From positions 8,390,501 to 8,454,500 of the forward strand of contig NZ_CP012109.1 in NCBI RefSeq assembly GCF_000280925.3: 64,000 nt of DNA. Direction: 5' to 3'. The translations under genes were made by a program, and so were the position numbers. The DNA is from Myxococcus hansupus (GTDB lineage: Bacteria > Myxococcota > Myxococcia > Myxococcales > Myxococcaceae). Positions 10,832 through 19,877 of the stretch are shown piece by piece (the stretch's first letter is position 1; each line of letters starts with the position of its first letter). Under the pieces are notes generated by a model. The model made no database searches, was not told the origin of the DNA, and worked only from the letters and a program-made list of their open reading frames with translations.

Positions 10832-12487
10832 ATGAAGCTGCGAGCCATGAGCGAAGTGGGCGCCGAGTTGGGGCTGGCGCCCGAGGACGTGCTGCCGTGG
10901 GGAACCCACCGCGCCAAGGTGTCATTGGACGCGCTCGGCAAGCGGAGCGGAAAGCAGGGCCGCCTGGTGCTGGTGTCCGCCATCAATCCCACGCCGCCGG
11001 GTGAAGGCAAGACGACCATGTCGGTGGCGCTGGCCATGGGCCTGCGCAAGCGGGGACGCCGCGCGGTGGCGGCCCTGCGGGAGCCGTCGCTCGGTCCTGT
11101 CTTCGGCGTGAAGGGCGGTGGCACCGGTGGCGGTCAGGCCAGCCTGGAGCCCGCGGCCGACATCAACCTGCACTTCACCGGCGATTTGCACGCCATCACC
11201 AGCGCCAACAACCTGCTCGCCGCGCTGGTGGACAACGCCGTGTTCTACGGCCAGCCAGTGGCGCTGGACGCCACGCGCGTGCGGTGGCGGCGCGCGCTGG
11301 ACATGAACGACCGCTTCCTGCGCAACGTCATCGTCGGCCTGGGCGGCAAGGCGCAGGGCGTGCCCCGCGAGGACCACTTCGACATCACCGCCGCCAGCGA
11401 GGTGATGGCCATCCTCGCGCTCGCGGAGGGACTGAAGGACCTGGAGGCGCGCCTGGGCCGCGTCATCATCGGCCACAGCCGGGACGGCCAGCCGGTGCGC
11501 GCGCAGGACGTGAACGCGGCGGCGGCCATGGTGGCGCTGCTCAAGGACGCGCTGATGCCCAACCTCGCCCAGACGCGCGAGGGCGGCCCGGCCCTGGTGC
11601 ACGCGGGGCCCTTCGCCAACATCGCCCACGGGTGCAGCTCCGTGCTGGGCACCCGCATGGGCCTGGCCTACGCGGACGAGGTCATCACCGAGGCGGGCTT
11701 CGGCTTCGACCTGGGCGCGGAGAAGTTCCTCGACATCAAGTGCCGTGGCGCCGGCATCTGGCCCCGGGGCGTGGTGCTGGTGGTGACGCTGCGGGCGCTG
11801 AAGCACCACGGCGGCGCGGCGCCCTCCCGCGTGGCCGAGCCGGACCGCGAGGCCCTGGTCCGCGGCTTCGCCCACCTGGAGAAGCACCTGGAGTCGGTGG
11901 CCGCTTTCGGCCTGCCCGCGGTGCTGTGTGTGAATCGCTTCCCCCAGGACCTGGACTCCGAGCTGGAGGAGCTGCGCGCCTTCGGCAAGGCCCGCGGCGT
12001 GGAGACGGCGGTGTGTGACGGCTTCTCGCGGGGCGGCGACGGCGCGCTGGAGATCGCGGACCGCGTGCTGGAGATGCTGGACGCCACGGACGCCGCGCCG
12101 CCCCAGCCGCGCTTCCTCTACGACGTGACGCAGACGCCCGAGGAGAAGGTGGCCGCCATCGCCCGCACCGTCTACGGCGCGGACGACGTCGCCTTCACCG
12201 CGAACGCGAAGAAGGACTTGGAGGCGGTGCGCGAGCTGGGCGGCGCGCAGCTCCCGGTGTGCATGGCGAAGACGCACCTGTCGCTGTCGGACGACCCCAC
12301 GAAGCTGGGGCGGCCGCGCGGCTTCACCCTCACCGTGCGCGAGGTGCGCCTGTCCGCGGGCGCGGGCTTCCTGGTGGCGCTCACCGGCGACATCCTCACC
12401 ATGCCCGGGCTGCCGCGTGAGCCAGCGGCCCGCCGCGTCACCGTGCACGACGACGGCCGCGTCACGGGACTGATGCAGGGGGAGTGA
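10832..12487 (+). CDS. fhs: formate-tetrahydrofolate ligase
   Basis: 551 residues, the usual length. It joins formate to tetrahydrofolate using ATP, giving 10-formyl-THF for one-carbon metabolism in the cytoplasm. Signature motifs are intact: the ATP-binding loop TPPGEGKTT (~residues 54-62), EPSLGPVFGVKGGGTGGG, ADINLHFTGD and AHGCSSVLGTRMG. The ribosome site is GAGGAG before ATG 10832. The gene stands alone on the plus strand and ends just before a bidirectional terminator hairpin. Confidence 0.96.
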   Translation: MKLRAMSEVGAELGLAPEDVLPWGTHRAKVSLDALGKRSGKQGRLVLVSAINPTPPGEGKTTMSVALAMGLRKRGRRAVAALREPSLGPVFGVKGGGTGGGQASLEPAADINLHFTGDLHAITSANNLLAALVDNAVFYGQPVALDATRVRWRRALDMNDRFLRNVIVGLGGKAQGVPREDHFDITAASEVMAILALAEGLKDLEARLGRVIIGHSRDGQPVRAQDVNAAAAMVALLKDALMPNLAQTREGGPALVHAGPFANIAHGCSSVLGTRMGLAYADEVITEAGFGFDLGAEKFLDIKCRGAGIWPRGVVLVVTLRALKHHGGAAPSRVAEPDREALVRGFAHLEKHLESVAAFGLPAVLCVNRFPQDLDSELEELRAFGKARGVETAVCDGFSRGGDGALEIADRVLEMLDATDAAPPQPRFLYDVTQTPEEKVAAIARTVYGADDVAFTANAKKDLEAVRELGGAQLPVCMAKTHLSLSDDPTKLGRPRGFTLTVREVRLSAGAGFLVALTGDILTMPGLPREPAARRVTVHDDGRVTGLMQGE

Positions 12488-12504
12488 CGCGCACGCCGGA
12501 CCGC

Positions 12505-12530
12505 GGGTGCCACCCAGGACGGTGGCACCC
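12505..12530. terminator. bidirectional hairpin between fhs and the convergent chemoreceptor gene
   Basis: A perfect 10-bp stem GGGTGCCACC (12505-12514) and GGTGGCACCC (12521-12530) with a 6-nt loop CAGGAC sits midway between two convergent stop codons. There is no U-tract, so termination strength is uncertain. Confidence 0.7.
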
Positions 12531-12538
12531 ACGCGGGG

Positions 12539-14128
12539 TCAGGCGCGGAAGCGGGTGGACAGCTCCTGGAGCTGCCCCAACGACGCGTTGATGCGGGTCA
12601 CCGCCTCCTCGGCGGTCATCGTGGCCGTCACCACGTCCGCCATCATGGAGGACAGCGTCGTCATCACGTCGGTCATCTGCGCGATGCCCGCGTTCTGCTG
12701 GGTGACGGAGGCGACAATCTGGCGCGCGGCCTGGCTGCTCTCCTGCACCACGGTGGTGATTTCCTTCAGCGTGTTGGCGGACGCGAGCACCTGCTCGATG
12801 CCCTCCTCCATCTTCTCGCTGTCCCCCTCCGCGATGCCCACCGTCTGGCGGATGGCCTGGTTGATTTCGAGGAGAATCTTGCCGATGCGCTGCGTGCTCT
12901 GCAGCGACTGGCCGCTGAGCGACCGCATCTCCCGCGCCACCACCGCGAAGCCCCGGCCCTGCTCGCCCGCGCGCGCCGCCTCGATGGCCGCGTTGAGCGC
13001 GAGCACGTTGGACTGGTCCGCCAGGTCCTTCACGCTGCCGATGATTTCACCCGCGTGCACGGCCTGGTCGCTCAGGTGCGCGATGCTGCCCACCAACGTG
13101 CCCACCCGCTCACGAATCTGCGTGAGGCCCTCGGCGCTCTTCTCGATGGACTCCTGACCCGACACGCCGAACGCATCCGCCTGTCCGGCGACGCGGAGCA
13201 CCATCTCCGCGCGGCTGGCGGCCATGCTGGACGTCTGCGCGATTTCAGCGATGGTGGTGCTCGCCTCCGTGAGGCTGCGCGACTGGTTGGTGAGGAAGTC
13301 CACCTGCTCCTTGCTCGCCTGCGTCAACGTCTGCGCCGCGGCCGTCAGGTCGTCCACCACCTGCTGGATGGTGGTGGGCACCTCGCGCAGCCGGGTCACC
13401 ATCACCTGGAAGCCGCGCGCCAGCTCGCCCACCTCGTCCTGAGCGCTCACGTCCAGGTCCTGCCGCAGGTCGCCCTTCTCCGCGATGCGCGTGGCCACGT
13501 GGGTCAGCTTCGCCAACGGCAGCGTCACCTCCCGGTGCAGCCAGATGGCGAGCCCCACCGTCAGACCGATGCACAGCAGCACCAGCACGCTCACCGTCCA
13601 CGAGGTGGCGCTGTGCAGGCCGGCGAGCGACGCGTACGAATCCACGATGGCCTGGCCGTCCTCGGCCGCGGCCTGCTCCAGGGCTTCACGCAGCGAAGCC
13701 GCCTGGGCGTCCAGCGCCGTCCGCGCCACCTGCGCGTCGCCCGCCACGGCGGCGGCGAGGGCCTGCTCGGCGGCGGCCCAGTACGCGGTGAGCGACGCCT
13801 TGAGCGCATCCACCCGCTCCACGTTCGCGCCGGGCACGTCCCGCGCGAGGTCGAGCTTCGCCTGCAACCCGCTCACCTCCGCGCGCAGGGGCTCGAGCCC
13901 CCCGGCCACCTTCCCCGCCACCGCGGCCGTCACCCCCAGGTGCAACCCCGGGTAGCGGTGCATCACCTCGCGGCTCAACTCGACCGTGGGAACCTGCGAG
14001 TCGCTGATACGCGCGTAGACACCACCGGAACGCGAGCCCAGGGCCATGAACGCGATGAAGATGGCCACCAGGAACACCGCGACGACCGCGGGCAACACCA
14101 TCATCTTCTGCTTCAGCTTCAAACGCAC
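12539..14128 (-). CDS. methyl-accepting chemotaxis protein
   Basis: 529 residues. TM1 is near residues 10-32 (VLPAVVAVFLVAIFIAFMALG), then a ~145-residue periplasmic helical bundle of four-helix type, TM2 near 176-197 (WTVSVLVLLCIGLTVGLAIWL), a HAMP domain, and a cytoplasmic signalling coiled coil with the conserved tip (IIGSVKDLADQSNVLALNAAIEAARAGEQGRGFAVVA, read in parts). No chemotaxis operon lies nearby, so it is an orphan receptor that must feed one of the organism's chemosensory arrays. Confidence 0.93.
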   Translation of the reverse strand: MRLKLKQKMMVLPAVVAVFLVAIFIAFMALGSRSGGVYARISDSQVPTVELSREVMHRYPGLHLGVTAAVAGKVAGGLEPLRAEVSGLQAKLDLARDVPGANVERVDALKASLTAYWAAAEQALAAAVAGDAQVARTALDAQAASLREALEQAAAEDGQAIVDSYASLAGLHSATSWTVSVLVLLCIGLTVGLAIWLHREVTLPLAKLTHVATRIAEKGDLRQDLDVSAQDEVGELARGFQVMVTRLREVPTTIQQVVDDLTAAAQTLTQASKEQVDFLTNQSRSLTEASTTIAEIAQTSSMAASRAEMVLRVAGQADAFGVSGQESIEKSAEGLTQIRERVGTLVGSIAHLSDQAVHAGEIIGSVKDLADQSNVLALNAAIEAARAGEQGRGFAVVAREMRSLSGQSLQSTQRIGKILLEINQAIRQTVGIAEGDSEKMEEGIEQVLASANTLKEITTVVQESSQAARQIVASVTQQNAGIAQMTDVMTTLSSMMADVVTATMTAEEAVTRINASLGQLQELSTRFRA

Positions 14129-14348
14129 CGGGCGACCTCCCCACTACCGTGAGCGCACTCCCACCGCCGTTGATTCGTGCCGTGCGTCATCCCGCGGGCG
14201 CCTCGAATCCGTGCGGACGGAGTTCACGCCGCGCGAGACGCAGGATAGCCAACTGTGCGCGGACAGGTAACTCTCACGGTCCGTGTCACCACTGTCGACA
14301 CAGGGAGCCCCGCAATCCGGGTGGGTTCGGGCCCCACCCAGAGCGTGA

Positions 14349-14363
14349 AACACCCGGTGTTTT
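14349..14363. promoter_or_regulatory. 15-bp palindrome in the 300-bp leader of the chemoreceptor gene
   Basis: AAACACC-C-GGTGTTT is a perfect inverted repeat with a single central base, a typical dimeric-repressor footprint. It lies 221 bp upstream of the chemoreceptor start (14128) and 66 bp beyond the stop of the upstream gene. Apart from it I see no gene or RNA in 14129-14428. Confidence 0.4.
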
Positions 14364-14428
14364 CTGTATCGCGAGCTCACCGGGCGGGCGGCCAGGGCCC
14401 CAGCGCCCCGGCAGCAGCCCACGCGGCG

Positions 14429-14833
14429 TCAGCGCACGGCGCGCTGGAGCGCGGGGGCAATCTCCTGCCGGCAGGGTTCGTCACACTCCGTGAAACGGGT
14501 GAGGAACTCCGCCATCTGCGCGCAGCGCTTGGGGAAGCGGCTGGTGCCCGCATCACCCGTGCACATCTCGCGGTAGGACTCGCGCGTCTCCTGGAAGAGC
14601 GAGGCGCGCTGCACCGGCGACAACGCGTTCAAAGCCCGGTTCTCACCGCCTTGCAGGTACAGCCACACGCCGCCGACGAGCAGCAGCACCAGCCCTATCA
14701 GCAGGACCTTGCGCGTCCGCCGCTCCGACGCCGAGGGGCCTCGGGCCCGGGAGAAGACATTCTCCTCCTCGCCATCCTCCGGGGGCGGACCGCCAGCCAT
14801 CATCCCAATCAAGCGCATACCCCCCTGTTCCAT
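14429..14833 (-). CDS. hypothetical single-pass membrane protein
   Basis: About 134 residues. An acidic N-terminal cytoplasmic stretch (DGEEENVFSRARG) is followed by one TM helix (VLLIGLVLLLVGGVWLYL) and a ~75-residue outside domain with four cysteines (two in CTGDAG...CAQ, two in TECDEPC), suggestive of disulfides. No family is recognised. The start is uncertain: 14833, 14818 and 14806 are all possible ATGs and none has a clean ribosome site at ideal spacing. It is divergent from the NtrC-type regulator. Confidence 0.6.
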   Translation of the reverse strand: MEQGGMRLIGMMAGGPPPEDGEEENVFSRARGPSASERRTRKVLLIGLVLLLVGGVWLYLQGGENRALNALSPVQRASLFQETRESYREMCTGDAGTSRFPKRCAQMAEFLTRFTECDEPCRQEIAPALQRAVR

Positions 14834-15000
14834 CCCAATCCGGAGGGTAAGGCCAGCACGGTGTGCAGCGGGTGTGCGGCAACCGCCAACAGGGCGGCAC
14901 GCCTGGGCCGGGTCATCTTCGACATTGCGTGTGCTCCCGCACGCTGGGCGGAAGTCCGGCCGCGGAGCCACGCGGGTCCGTTGCCCCTAGGATGGAAGCC

Positions 15001-16362
15001 ATGGACATTCGGGAGCGCCCCATGCGGGTGCTGGTGGTGGACGACGAACGGAACATCCGCCACACCTTGCGGGTGTGCCTGGAGGGGTTCGGCTGCGAGG
15101 TGCGCGAGGCCGCCACGCCGGACGCCGCGCTGGCCGCGCTGGCGCAGGGCCCCGTCGACCTGGCCTTCGTCGACCTGCGGCTGGGCACGGCCAGCGGCCT
15201 GGAGCTGCTGCCGAAGCTGCTGGCCGAGTCCCCGCACCTGGACGTCGTGCTCATCACCGCCTACGCCACCTTCGACACCGCCGTGGAGGCCATGCGGCGC
15301 GGCGCTCGGGACTACCTGCCCAAGCCCTTCACGCCCGCGCAGATTCGCCACGTGGTGGACCGGGCCCGGCGGCACCGGGAGCTGGCGTCCCAGTTGGAGG
15401 ATTTGGAGGGGCAGCTCTCGCAGGCGGTGCCGGAGGCCACGCTGGAGACGGCCTCCCCCGCGATGCATGCGGCCATCGGCTTGTTGACGCGCGCGGCGAC
15501 GTCCGACGCGGCGGTGCTGCTGCGCGGGGAGAGCGGCACGGGCAAGGGCGTGCTCGCCCGGGCGCTGCACTCGATGAGCGCGCGGCGGCGCAGGCCCTTC
15601 GTCACGGTCAACTGTCCCACGCTGTCGGAGCAGTTGCTGGCGAGCGAGCTGTTTGGCCACGTGCGCGGCGCCTTCACGGGGGCGGTGAAGGACCAGCCCG
15701 GCCGGGTGGAGGCGGCGGAGGGCGGCACGCTGTTCCTGGACGAAATCGCGGAGATGAGCCCGGGGCTTCAAGCGCAACTGTTGCGCTTCCTCCAGGAGAA
15801 GCAGTTCGAACGGCTGGGCGAGGGTCGCACGCGCAAGTCGGACGTGCGCGTGGTGGCGGCGACGAACCGCGACCTGGAGAAGGACGTGGCGGAGGGGCGC
15901 TTCCGCGAGGACCTGCTGTACCGGCTCAACGTCATCGAGGTGAAGCTGCCGTCCCTGCGCGAGCGGCCGGAGGACCTGCTGGCGCTGGCGCTGCGGTTCG
16001 TTGCGTTCTTCTCGCGCGCGGCGCAGCGACCGCCGCCGGAGCTGTCTCCTGCGACGGAGAAGATGCTGCTCGCCTATGGCTGGCCGGGCAACGTGCGAGA
16101 GCTGCGCAACGCGATGGAGCGAGCGCTCATCGTCTGGCCCGCCGCGGTGCTGGAGCCGCAGGCGTTCCCAGACCGCATCGCCGCGGCCGGCGGCCCGGGG
16201 ATGGCGCTGGGTGGGCCGCATTCGCTGGAGGACATCGAGCGCGAGCACGTGCTGCGCGTCATGGCCTCGGCCCCTACCTTGGACGAAGCGGCGAGGGTGC
16301 TGGGTATCGATGCGTCCACGCTGTGGCGGAAGCGGAAGAAGTACGAGTCGGGCGAGGGCTGA
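15001..16362 (+). CDS. NtrC-type response regulator (receiver, sigma-54 AAA+, Fis HTH)
   Basis: 453 residues. A receiver domain has Asp14/Asp15 and phospho-acceptor Asp58 in FVDLRLG. The AAA+ domain has Walker A GESGTGKG, GAFTGA and FLDEIAEM. A C-terminal Fis-like helix-turn-helix contains LDEAARVLGIDASTLW. The start is either ATG 15001 or ATG 14992, nine bases upstream. No histidine kinase is adjacent on its strand; the kinases at 18030 and 7833 are separated and oppositely oriented, so its partner is unknown. Confidence 0.92.
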   Translation: MDIRERPMRVLVVDDERNIRHTLRVCLEGFGCEVREAATPDAALAALAQGPVDLAFVDLRLGTASGLELLPKLLAESPHLDVVLITAYATFDTAVEAMRRGARDYLPKPFTPAQIRHVVDRARRHRELASQLEDLEGQLSQAVPEATLETASPAMHAAIGLLTRAATSDAAVLLRGESGTGKGVLARALHSMSARRRRPFVTVNCPTLSEQLLASELFGHVRGAFTGAVKDQPGRVEAAEGGTLFLDEIAEMSPGLQAQLLRFLQEKQFERLGEGRTRKSDVRVVAATNRDLEKDVAEGRFREDLLYRLNVIEVKLPSLRERPEDLLALALRFVAFFSRAAQRPPPELSPATEKMLLAYGWPGNVRELRNAMERALIVWPAAVLEPQAFPDRIAAAGGPGMALGGPHSLEDIEREHVLRVMASAPTLDEAARVLGIDASTLWRKRKKYESGEG

Positions 16363-16481
16363 CCGCGACGGCGAGGGGTGGGAACCGGGCGGGGCCCCGC
16401 GTGCCTGGAGTGGTGATTGCGAGGCCTTGGAGACGTGCGGACCGTTGCGGGACACGGGAACCGATTCCAAGGAGCGCAAAC

Positions 16482-16949
16482 GTGGACGTGATTGACCTGT
16501 TGATGCAGCAGCACCGCGAGGTCGAGGCGCTGTTCGACGCGTGTCGCGCGGCGAAGGACGACGCGAGCAAGAAGGAACTCTGTGTCCAGCTCGCGGAGGC
16601 GCTCACGTTGCACTCCACCATCGAGGAGCGCTGGGTGTACCCCGCGGCCCGCCGGGTGGTGGGCAACGCGCTGATTCAAGACTCCATCGAGGAGCACGGG
16701 GAGATGACGCAGCTCATCGCCCAGATGATTCGAGCCCGCAACGACGTGAAGAAGCTGACGTCACTGGTGGGCGAGCTGGAGAAGGTGGTGAAGGACCACG
16801 TGACGATGGAGGAGCGGGACGTGCTGCCCAAGCTCGGCCAGAAGGTCACCGAGGAGGACCTGGGCATGTCGTGCAAGGACATCGTCCGCACCGCGTCCGA
16901 GGTCCGCCGCGAGGAGATGCGGAAACTGGAGGGGCAGGCGAGCGTCTGA
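16482..16949 (+). CDS. hemerythrin-like HHE domain protein
   Basis: 155 residues, wholly helical. Metal ligands follow the hemerythrin HHE plan: His in MQQHREVE near residue 14, HSTIEERWVYP, HGEM, and KDHVTMEERDVLP. A di-iron site for oxygen, nitric oxide or iron sensing is expected. The start is GTG 16482, chosen because AAGGAG stands 8 bases upstream; the much longer open frame reading through the regulator gene is a shadow. It lies 119 bp after the regulator, possibly co-transcribed. Confidence 0.85.
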   Translation: MDVIDLLMQQHREVEALFDACRAAKDDASKKELCVQLAEALTLHSTIEERWVYPAARRVVGNALIQDSIEEHGEMTQLIAQMIRARNDVKKLTSLVGELEKVVKDHVTMEERDVLPKLGQKVTEEDLGMSCKDIVRTASEVRREEMRKLEGQASV

Positions 16950-17025
16950 GGCCCAGGCGTCACCTCGCACATCGAAGGTGCGGCGAGCGGCCCCGGGAGG
17001 GATTCGCTCGCCGCAGCCGCACTCC

Positions 17026-17535
17026 TCAGTTGGCCGTGACAGTCAGCATGCCGCTGCTGTCGGGGCGCCACGCGGACTTCTCCGCGAAGATGCGAACAGG
17101 CGCGGCCGTCCGCTTCGCGGAGACGTCATCGAACGACTTCACGGTGTAGTTCCGTTCGTGAAGCTCCAACATCACCATCAGCCGAAGAAGCAGTTCGAAA
17201 TGCCAACTGAACTCCTCGGCGCCGGTCTCCCAGCGGGAAACCGCCTCGGGCCGTACGTTGATGCGCTTGGCGAAGTCCGCCTGCGAAAACCCCAGGTGCT
17301 TGCGCAAGAACCTCACTTCGGATGGCGTCAGCAGGCTGTTCTTCGCAGCCAGGGCCTTCGCAATCGTCCGGTGCAGCTCCTTCAACTTCGGAAGCACGAC
17401 CTCGCGTTCGTGGCACTTCTCGCACCGGCGCTCCGTCACCCCCACGAGAACCACATCCTCCAGCCCACTCTCGTCGAAGTGGTAGCTGTCGAGCCGTGTC
17501 TCCAAGACCTCCCCGCCGCAGCTTTCACACTTCAT
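17026..17535 (-). CDS. MqsA-like antitoxin (zinc finger plus HTH)
   Basis: 169 residues. The N-terminus has CESCGG and, after ~35 residues, CEKC, forming the YgiT/MqsA-type zinc site. An XRE-like helix-turn-helix follows (GFSQADFAKRINVRPEAVSRWE, residues ~85-106). The C-terminal ~60 residues are additional and unrecognised. ATG 17535 overlaps the toxin stop by 4 bp (ATGA) and has GGAGG 5 bases upstream. The toxin-first gene order is that of mqsRA. The antitoxin probably represses the operon through the palindrome at 17864-17880. Confidence 0.82.
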   Translation of the reverse strand: MKCESCGGEVLETRLDSYHFDESGLEDVVLVGVTERRCEKCHEREVVLPKLKELHRTIAKALAAKNSLLTPSEVRFLRKHLGFSQADFAKRINVRPEAVSRWETGAEEFSWHFELLLRLMVMLELHERNYTVKSFDDVSAKRTAAPVRIFAEKSAWRPDSSGMLTVTAN

Positions 17536-17831
17536 GACTTCCTCCACACCGACACGATGACCAATTCGTGCGCCTCGCCAGCTTCGTCACAGCGAAAAGC
17601 CACCGCGAGCCCCATGCGTGGGGTTTCGATGACGTAGGTCCACCGCCCATCCCTTTGCTCGCCCTCGCTGTTGATGAATCCGCCTTCGATGATGTTCTCG
17701 ATGTCCGTCGTCGCGAGGCGCCGCTCCTTCATCCGGTCCTTCGCGTGTTGCTTGAGAACCACCGAGCCCTCGTCCAAGAGACGACGCGCGAACTTGAGCG
17801 CATCGGAACGCTTGAAGGGTTCCTTGCTCAA
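17532..17831 (-). CDS. DUF4258-type toxin, partner of the MqsA-like antitoxin
   Basis: About 99 residues from TTG 17831, preceded by an AGGGGG ribosome site; an alternative TTG at 17861 would add ten Gly/Arg-rich residues and run towards the operator. The sequence VLKQHAKDRMKERRLATTDIENIIEGG and the closing VIVSVWRKS fit the DUF4258 group, related in fold to RelE/MqsR ribonucleases. Toxic mRNA cleavage is inferred from family and partner only. Confidence 0.75.
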   Translation of the reverse strand: MSKEPFKRSDALKFARRLLDEGSVVLKQHAKDRMKERRLATTDIENIIEGGFINSEGEQRDGRWTYVIETPRMGLAVAFRCDEAGEAHELVIVSVWRKS

Positions 17832-17863
17832 CGCCCTGCCCCCTCGACCACGGCGACCCAAGA

Positions 17864-17880
17864 CTTGCGGTCACCGCAAG
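17864..17880. promoter_or_regulatory. palindromic operator of the toxin-antitoxin operon
   Basis: CTTGCGGTCACCGCAAG is a perfect 8-bp inverted repeat around a single C. It sits 32 bp upstream of the preferred toxin start, beside an AT-rich patch (TCCAATTAACAATAC) that is unusual for this genome and probably marks the promoter. Autoregulation by the HTH antitoxin is the obvious reading. Confidence 0.65.
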
Positions 17881-18029
17881 TCCAATTAACAATACCCACC
17901 CTGACCACGCAAGGGCGCTACTCCACCGACCGTGGCCATTGAAGTCTCGCCCTACCGTTCGCGGCTATAGCAGGGCGGTCCCACGCGCCAGGTTCCCTGG
18001 GAACGCCAACACGTCCTACCTGCAGTCCC

Positions 18030-19877
18030 TCACGTCGTCACAGGTGCAGGCTCTTCTCGCCGGGGCACGGTGAACCAGAACGTGCTGCCCTGACCGGGCG
18101 CGCTCACTACGCCGATGTCGCCGCCGTGCGCCTGGACGATGTCCTTCGCAATCGACAATCCCAGCCCCGCGCCGCCCGATGGCGCGCCCGGCGCCCTGTA
18201 GAACTTCTCGAAGATGCGCGCCTGTTGCTCCGGCGCGATTCCCTCCCCGGTATCCCGCACCTCGAAGCGCACACCTCGCGCCTCCCGTGACACGCGGACC
18301 TCCACCTCCCCGCCCGGGGGCGTGTACTTCACCCCGTTGCCCACCAGGTTCCCCAACACCAACCCCAAGCGCTCCGGGTCCACGTCCACCGGCTCCACAT
18401 CCAGCGCCACCTGCTTCGTCAGCCGAACCCCGCGCTCGGCCGCCGCTGACCGCTGTGCATCCAACGCCGCGTCCACCAGCTCCTCCGCCGGCACCCGGCG
18501 AATCTCCAACTGAAGCTGCCCCGCCTGGATGCGCGACAAATCCAGCAGGTCATCCACGATGCCCTGCAACCGCTCACAATCCTCGCGCGCCGCGAACAGC
18601 AGGTCCGCCTGCTTCTCCGTCACCGGTCCCACCACGCCCTCCGTCACCAGGTGCAAGGCCATGCGCAACGACGTGAGCGGCGTGCGGAACTCGTGCGCCA
18701 CCGTGGCCACCAGGTCGTTCTTCAACTCGTCGAAGCGCCGCAGCCGCGTCACGTCCTGGAGAATCACCGTGGCCCCCACCACCTCGCCCGACTCCCCGTA
18801 CACCGGACTGCCGCGCGCCAGCAGCCACCGGTCGCCGTCCGGCAGCGGCGCCCGCACCGCCTCCTCGTAGCCGCGCGGCTGGTAGGCGCCCTTCCCCGAC
18901 AGCACATGCTCGCGCACCCGCTCCAGCACCCCACGAGCCTCGGGCACCACGCGCCCCAACATGTCCCCGCCCGACTCCAGCGACACCCTCAGCACGTCCT
19001 CCGCCGAGCGGTTCACGTTGAGCAAGCCCCCATCCGCGCCGAACACCACCACCGGGTCCGGAAGGCTGTCGATGGCCGCCTGCGACGCGGCCTGCGCCTG
19101 GAGCAGCTCGCCCAGGCTGCTGCGCCGGTACTGCTGGAGCGCCTCCGCCATGGCGTTGAAGTCCTTGCCCACCTGCGCGATTTCGTCCTTCCCCTCCACC
19201 ACCGCGCGCGCCGCGTAGTCGCCTTCGCCCAGGCGCCGCACCGCCTGCGACAACACCGACACCGGCCGCAACGCTCGGTGCGTCAGCGACTGCGACGCGA
19301 GCAACCCCACCACGAAGGCCACCAGCACCGCCGTCACCATGACCGTGTTCACCCGCGCGCTCTGGATGCGCAGCGCCTCGCTCTTGCGCACCATGGCGTC
19401 CTGGTTCAGGTCCAGGATGGCCCGCGCCGCGCCCGTCACCTCTTCATACGCGGGCTCCAGCTCGCGGAAGTACAGCTCCCTCGAGGCCTCCAACGTCGAC
19501 TGTGACAGGAACACATCGTAGACCGCCTGGTAGCTCCGCCAGCCCTCGCGCAGCCGCGCCGTCGCCGCATCTTCATCGGGCTCGGTGACGTTGCCCTCCT
19601 GAACTCGAAGCTGAGCCTCCACGCGCCCGCGCTGCGCTGTCTGCTGCGCCAGTCCCCGCTCCCGCTCCCCCGCGAGGATGAAGAGCGCCGCGCTGTCCAT
19701 GCGCTCCAACTGCGCCATCAGCTCCTGCGCGGCCAGGACACTGCGGTAGTTCTCCTGCAACACCCGCGGCCCCGCCTGCCCCAACCGGGACAACGTCACC
19801 ACCGCCACCACGCCCACCAGCAACAGCGCCACGGCCAGCGGGGCTTGTGCCAGCATCAACCGTCCGCGCAGCGTCAT
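18030..19877 (-). CDS. membrane histidine kinase serving as the KdpD kinase half
   Basis: 615 residues. TM1 near 8-30, a ~145-residue periplasmic helical domain, TM2 near 178-198, HAMP, a PAS domain (AIDSLPDPVVVFGADGGLLNVN), HisKA with TVAHEFRTPLTSL, and HATPase with NLVGNGVKYTPPGG, DTGEGI and GGAGLGLSI. The start ATG 19877 overlaps the stop of the KdpD sensor gene by 4 bp, so the two are translated together. Normal KdpD carries four TM helices, a GAF domain and kinase in one chain; here the kinase is a HAMP/PAS type on a separate protein. No kdpE follows. Confidence 0.88.
   Translation of the reverse strand: MTLRGRLMLAQAPLAVALLLVGVVAVVTLSRLGQAGPRVLQENYRSVLAAQELMAQLERMDSAALFILAGERERGLAQQTAQRGRVEAQLRVQEGNVTEPDEDAATARLREGWRSYQAVYDVFLSQSTLEASRELYFRELEPAYEEVTGAARAILDLNQDAMVRKSEALRIQSARVNTVMVTAVLVAFVVGLLASQSLTHRALRPVSVLSQAVRRLGEGDYAARAVVEGKDEIAQVGKDFNAMAEALQQYRRSSLGELLQAQAASQAAIDSLPDPVVVFGADGGLLNVNRSAEDVLRVSLESGGDMLGRVVPEARGVLERVREHVLSGKGAYQPRGYEEAVRAPLPDGDRWLLARGSPVYGESGEVVGATVILQDVTRLRRFDELKNDLVATVAHEFRTPLTSLRMALHLVTEGVVGPVTEKQADLLFAAREDCERLQGIVDDLLDLSRIQAGQLQLEIRRVPAEELVDAALDAQRSAAAERGVRLTKQVALDVEPVDVDPERLGLVLGNLVGNGVKYTPPGGEVEVRVSREARGVRFEVRDTGEGIAPEQQARIFEKFYRAPGAPSGGAGLGLSIAKDIVQAHGGDIGVVSAPGQGSTFWFTVPRREEPAPVTT

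Noticed and set aside
17992-18004. GTTCCC-T-GGGAAC palindrome near the end of the kinase gene
   Set aside because: Short and located downstream of a gene rather than at a promoter; expected by chance at this scale.
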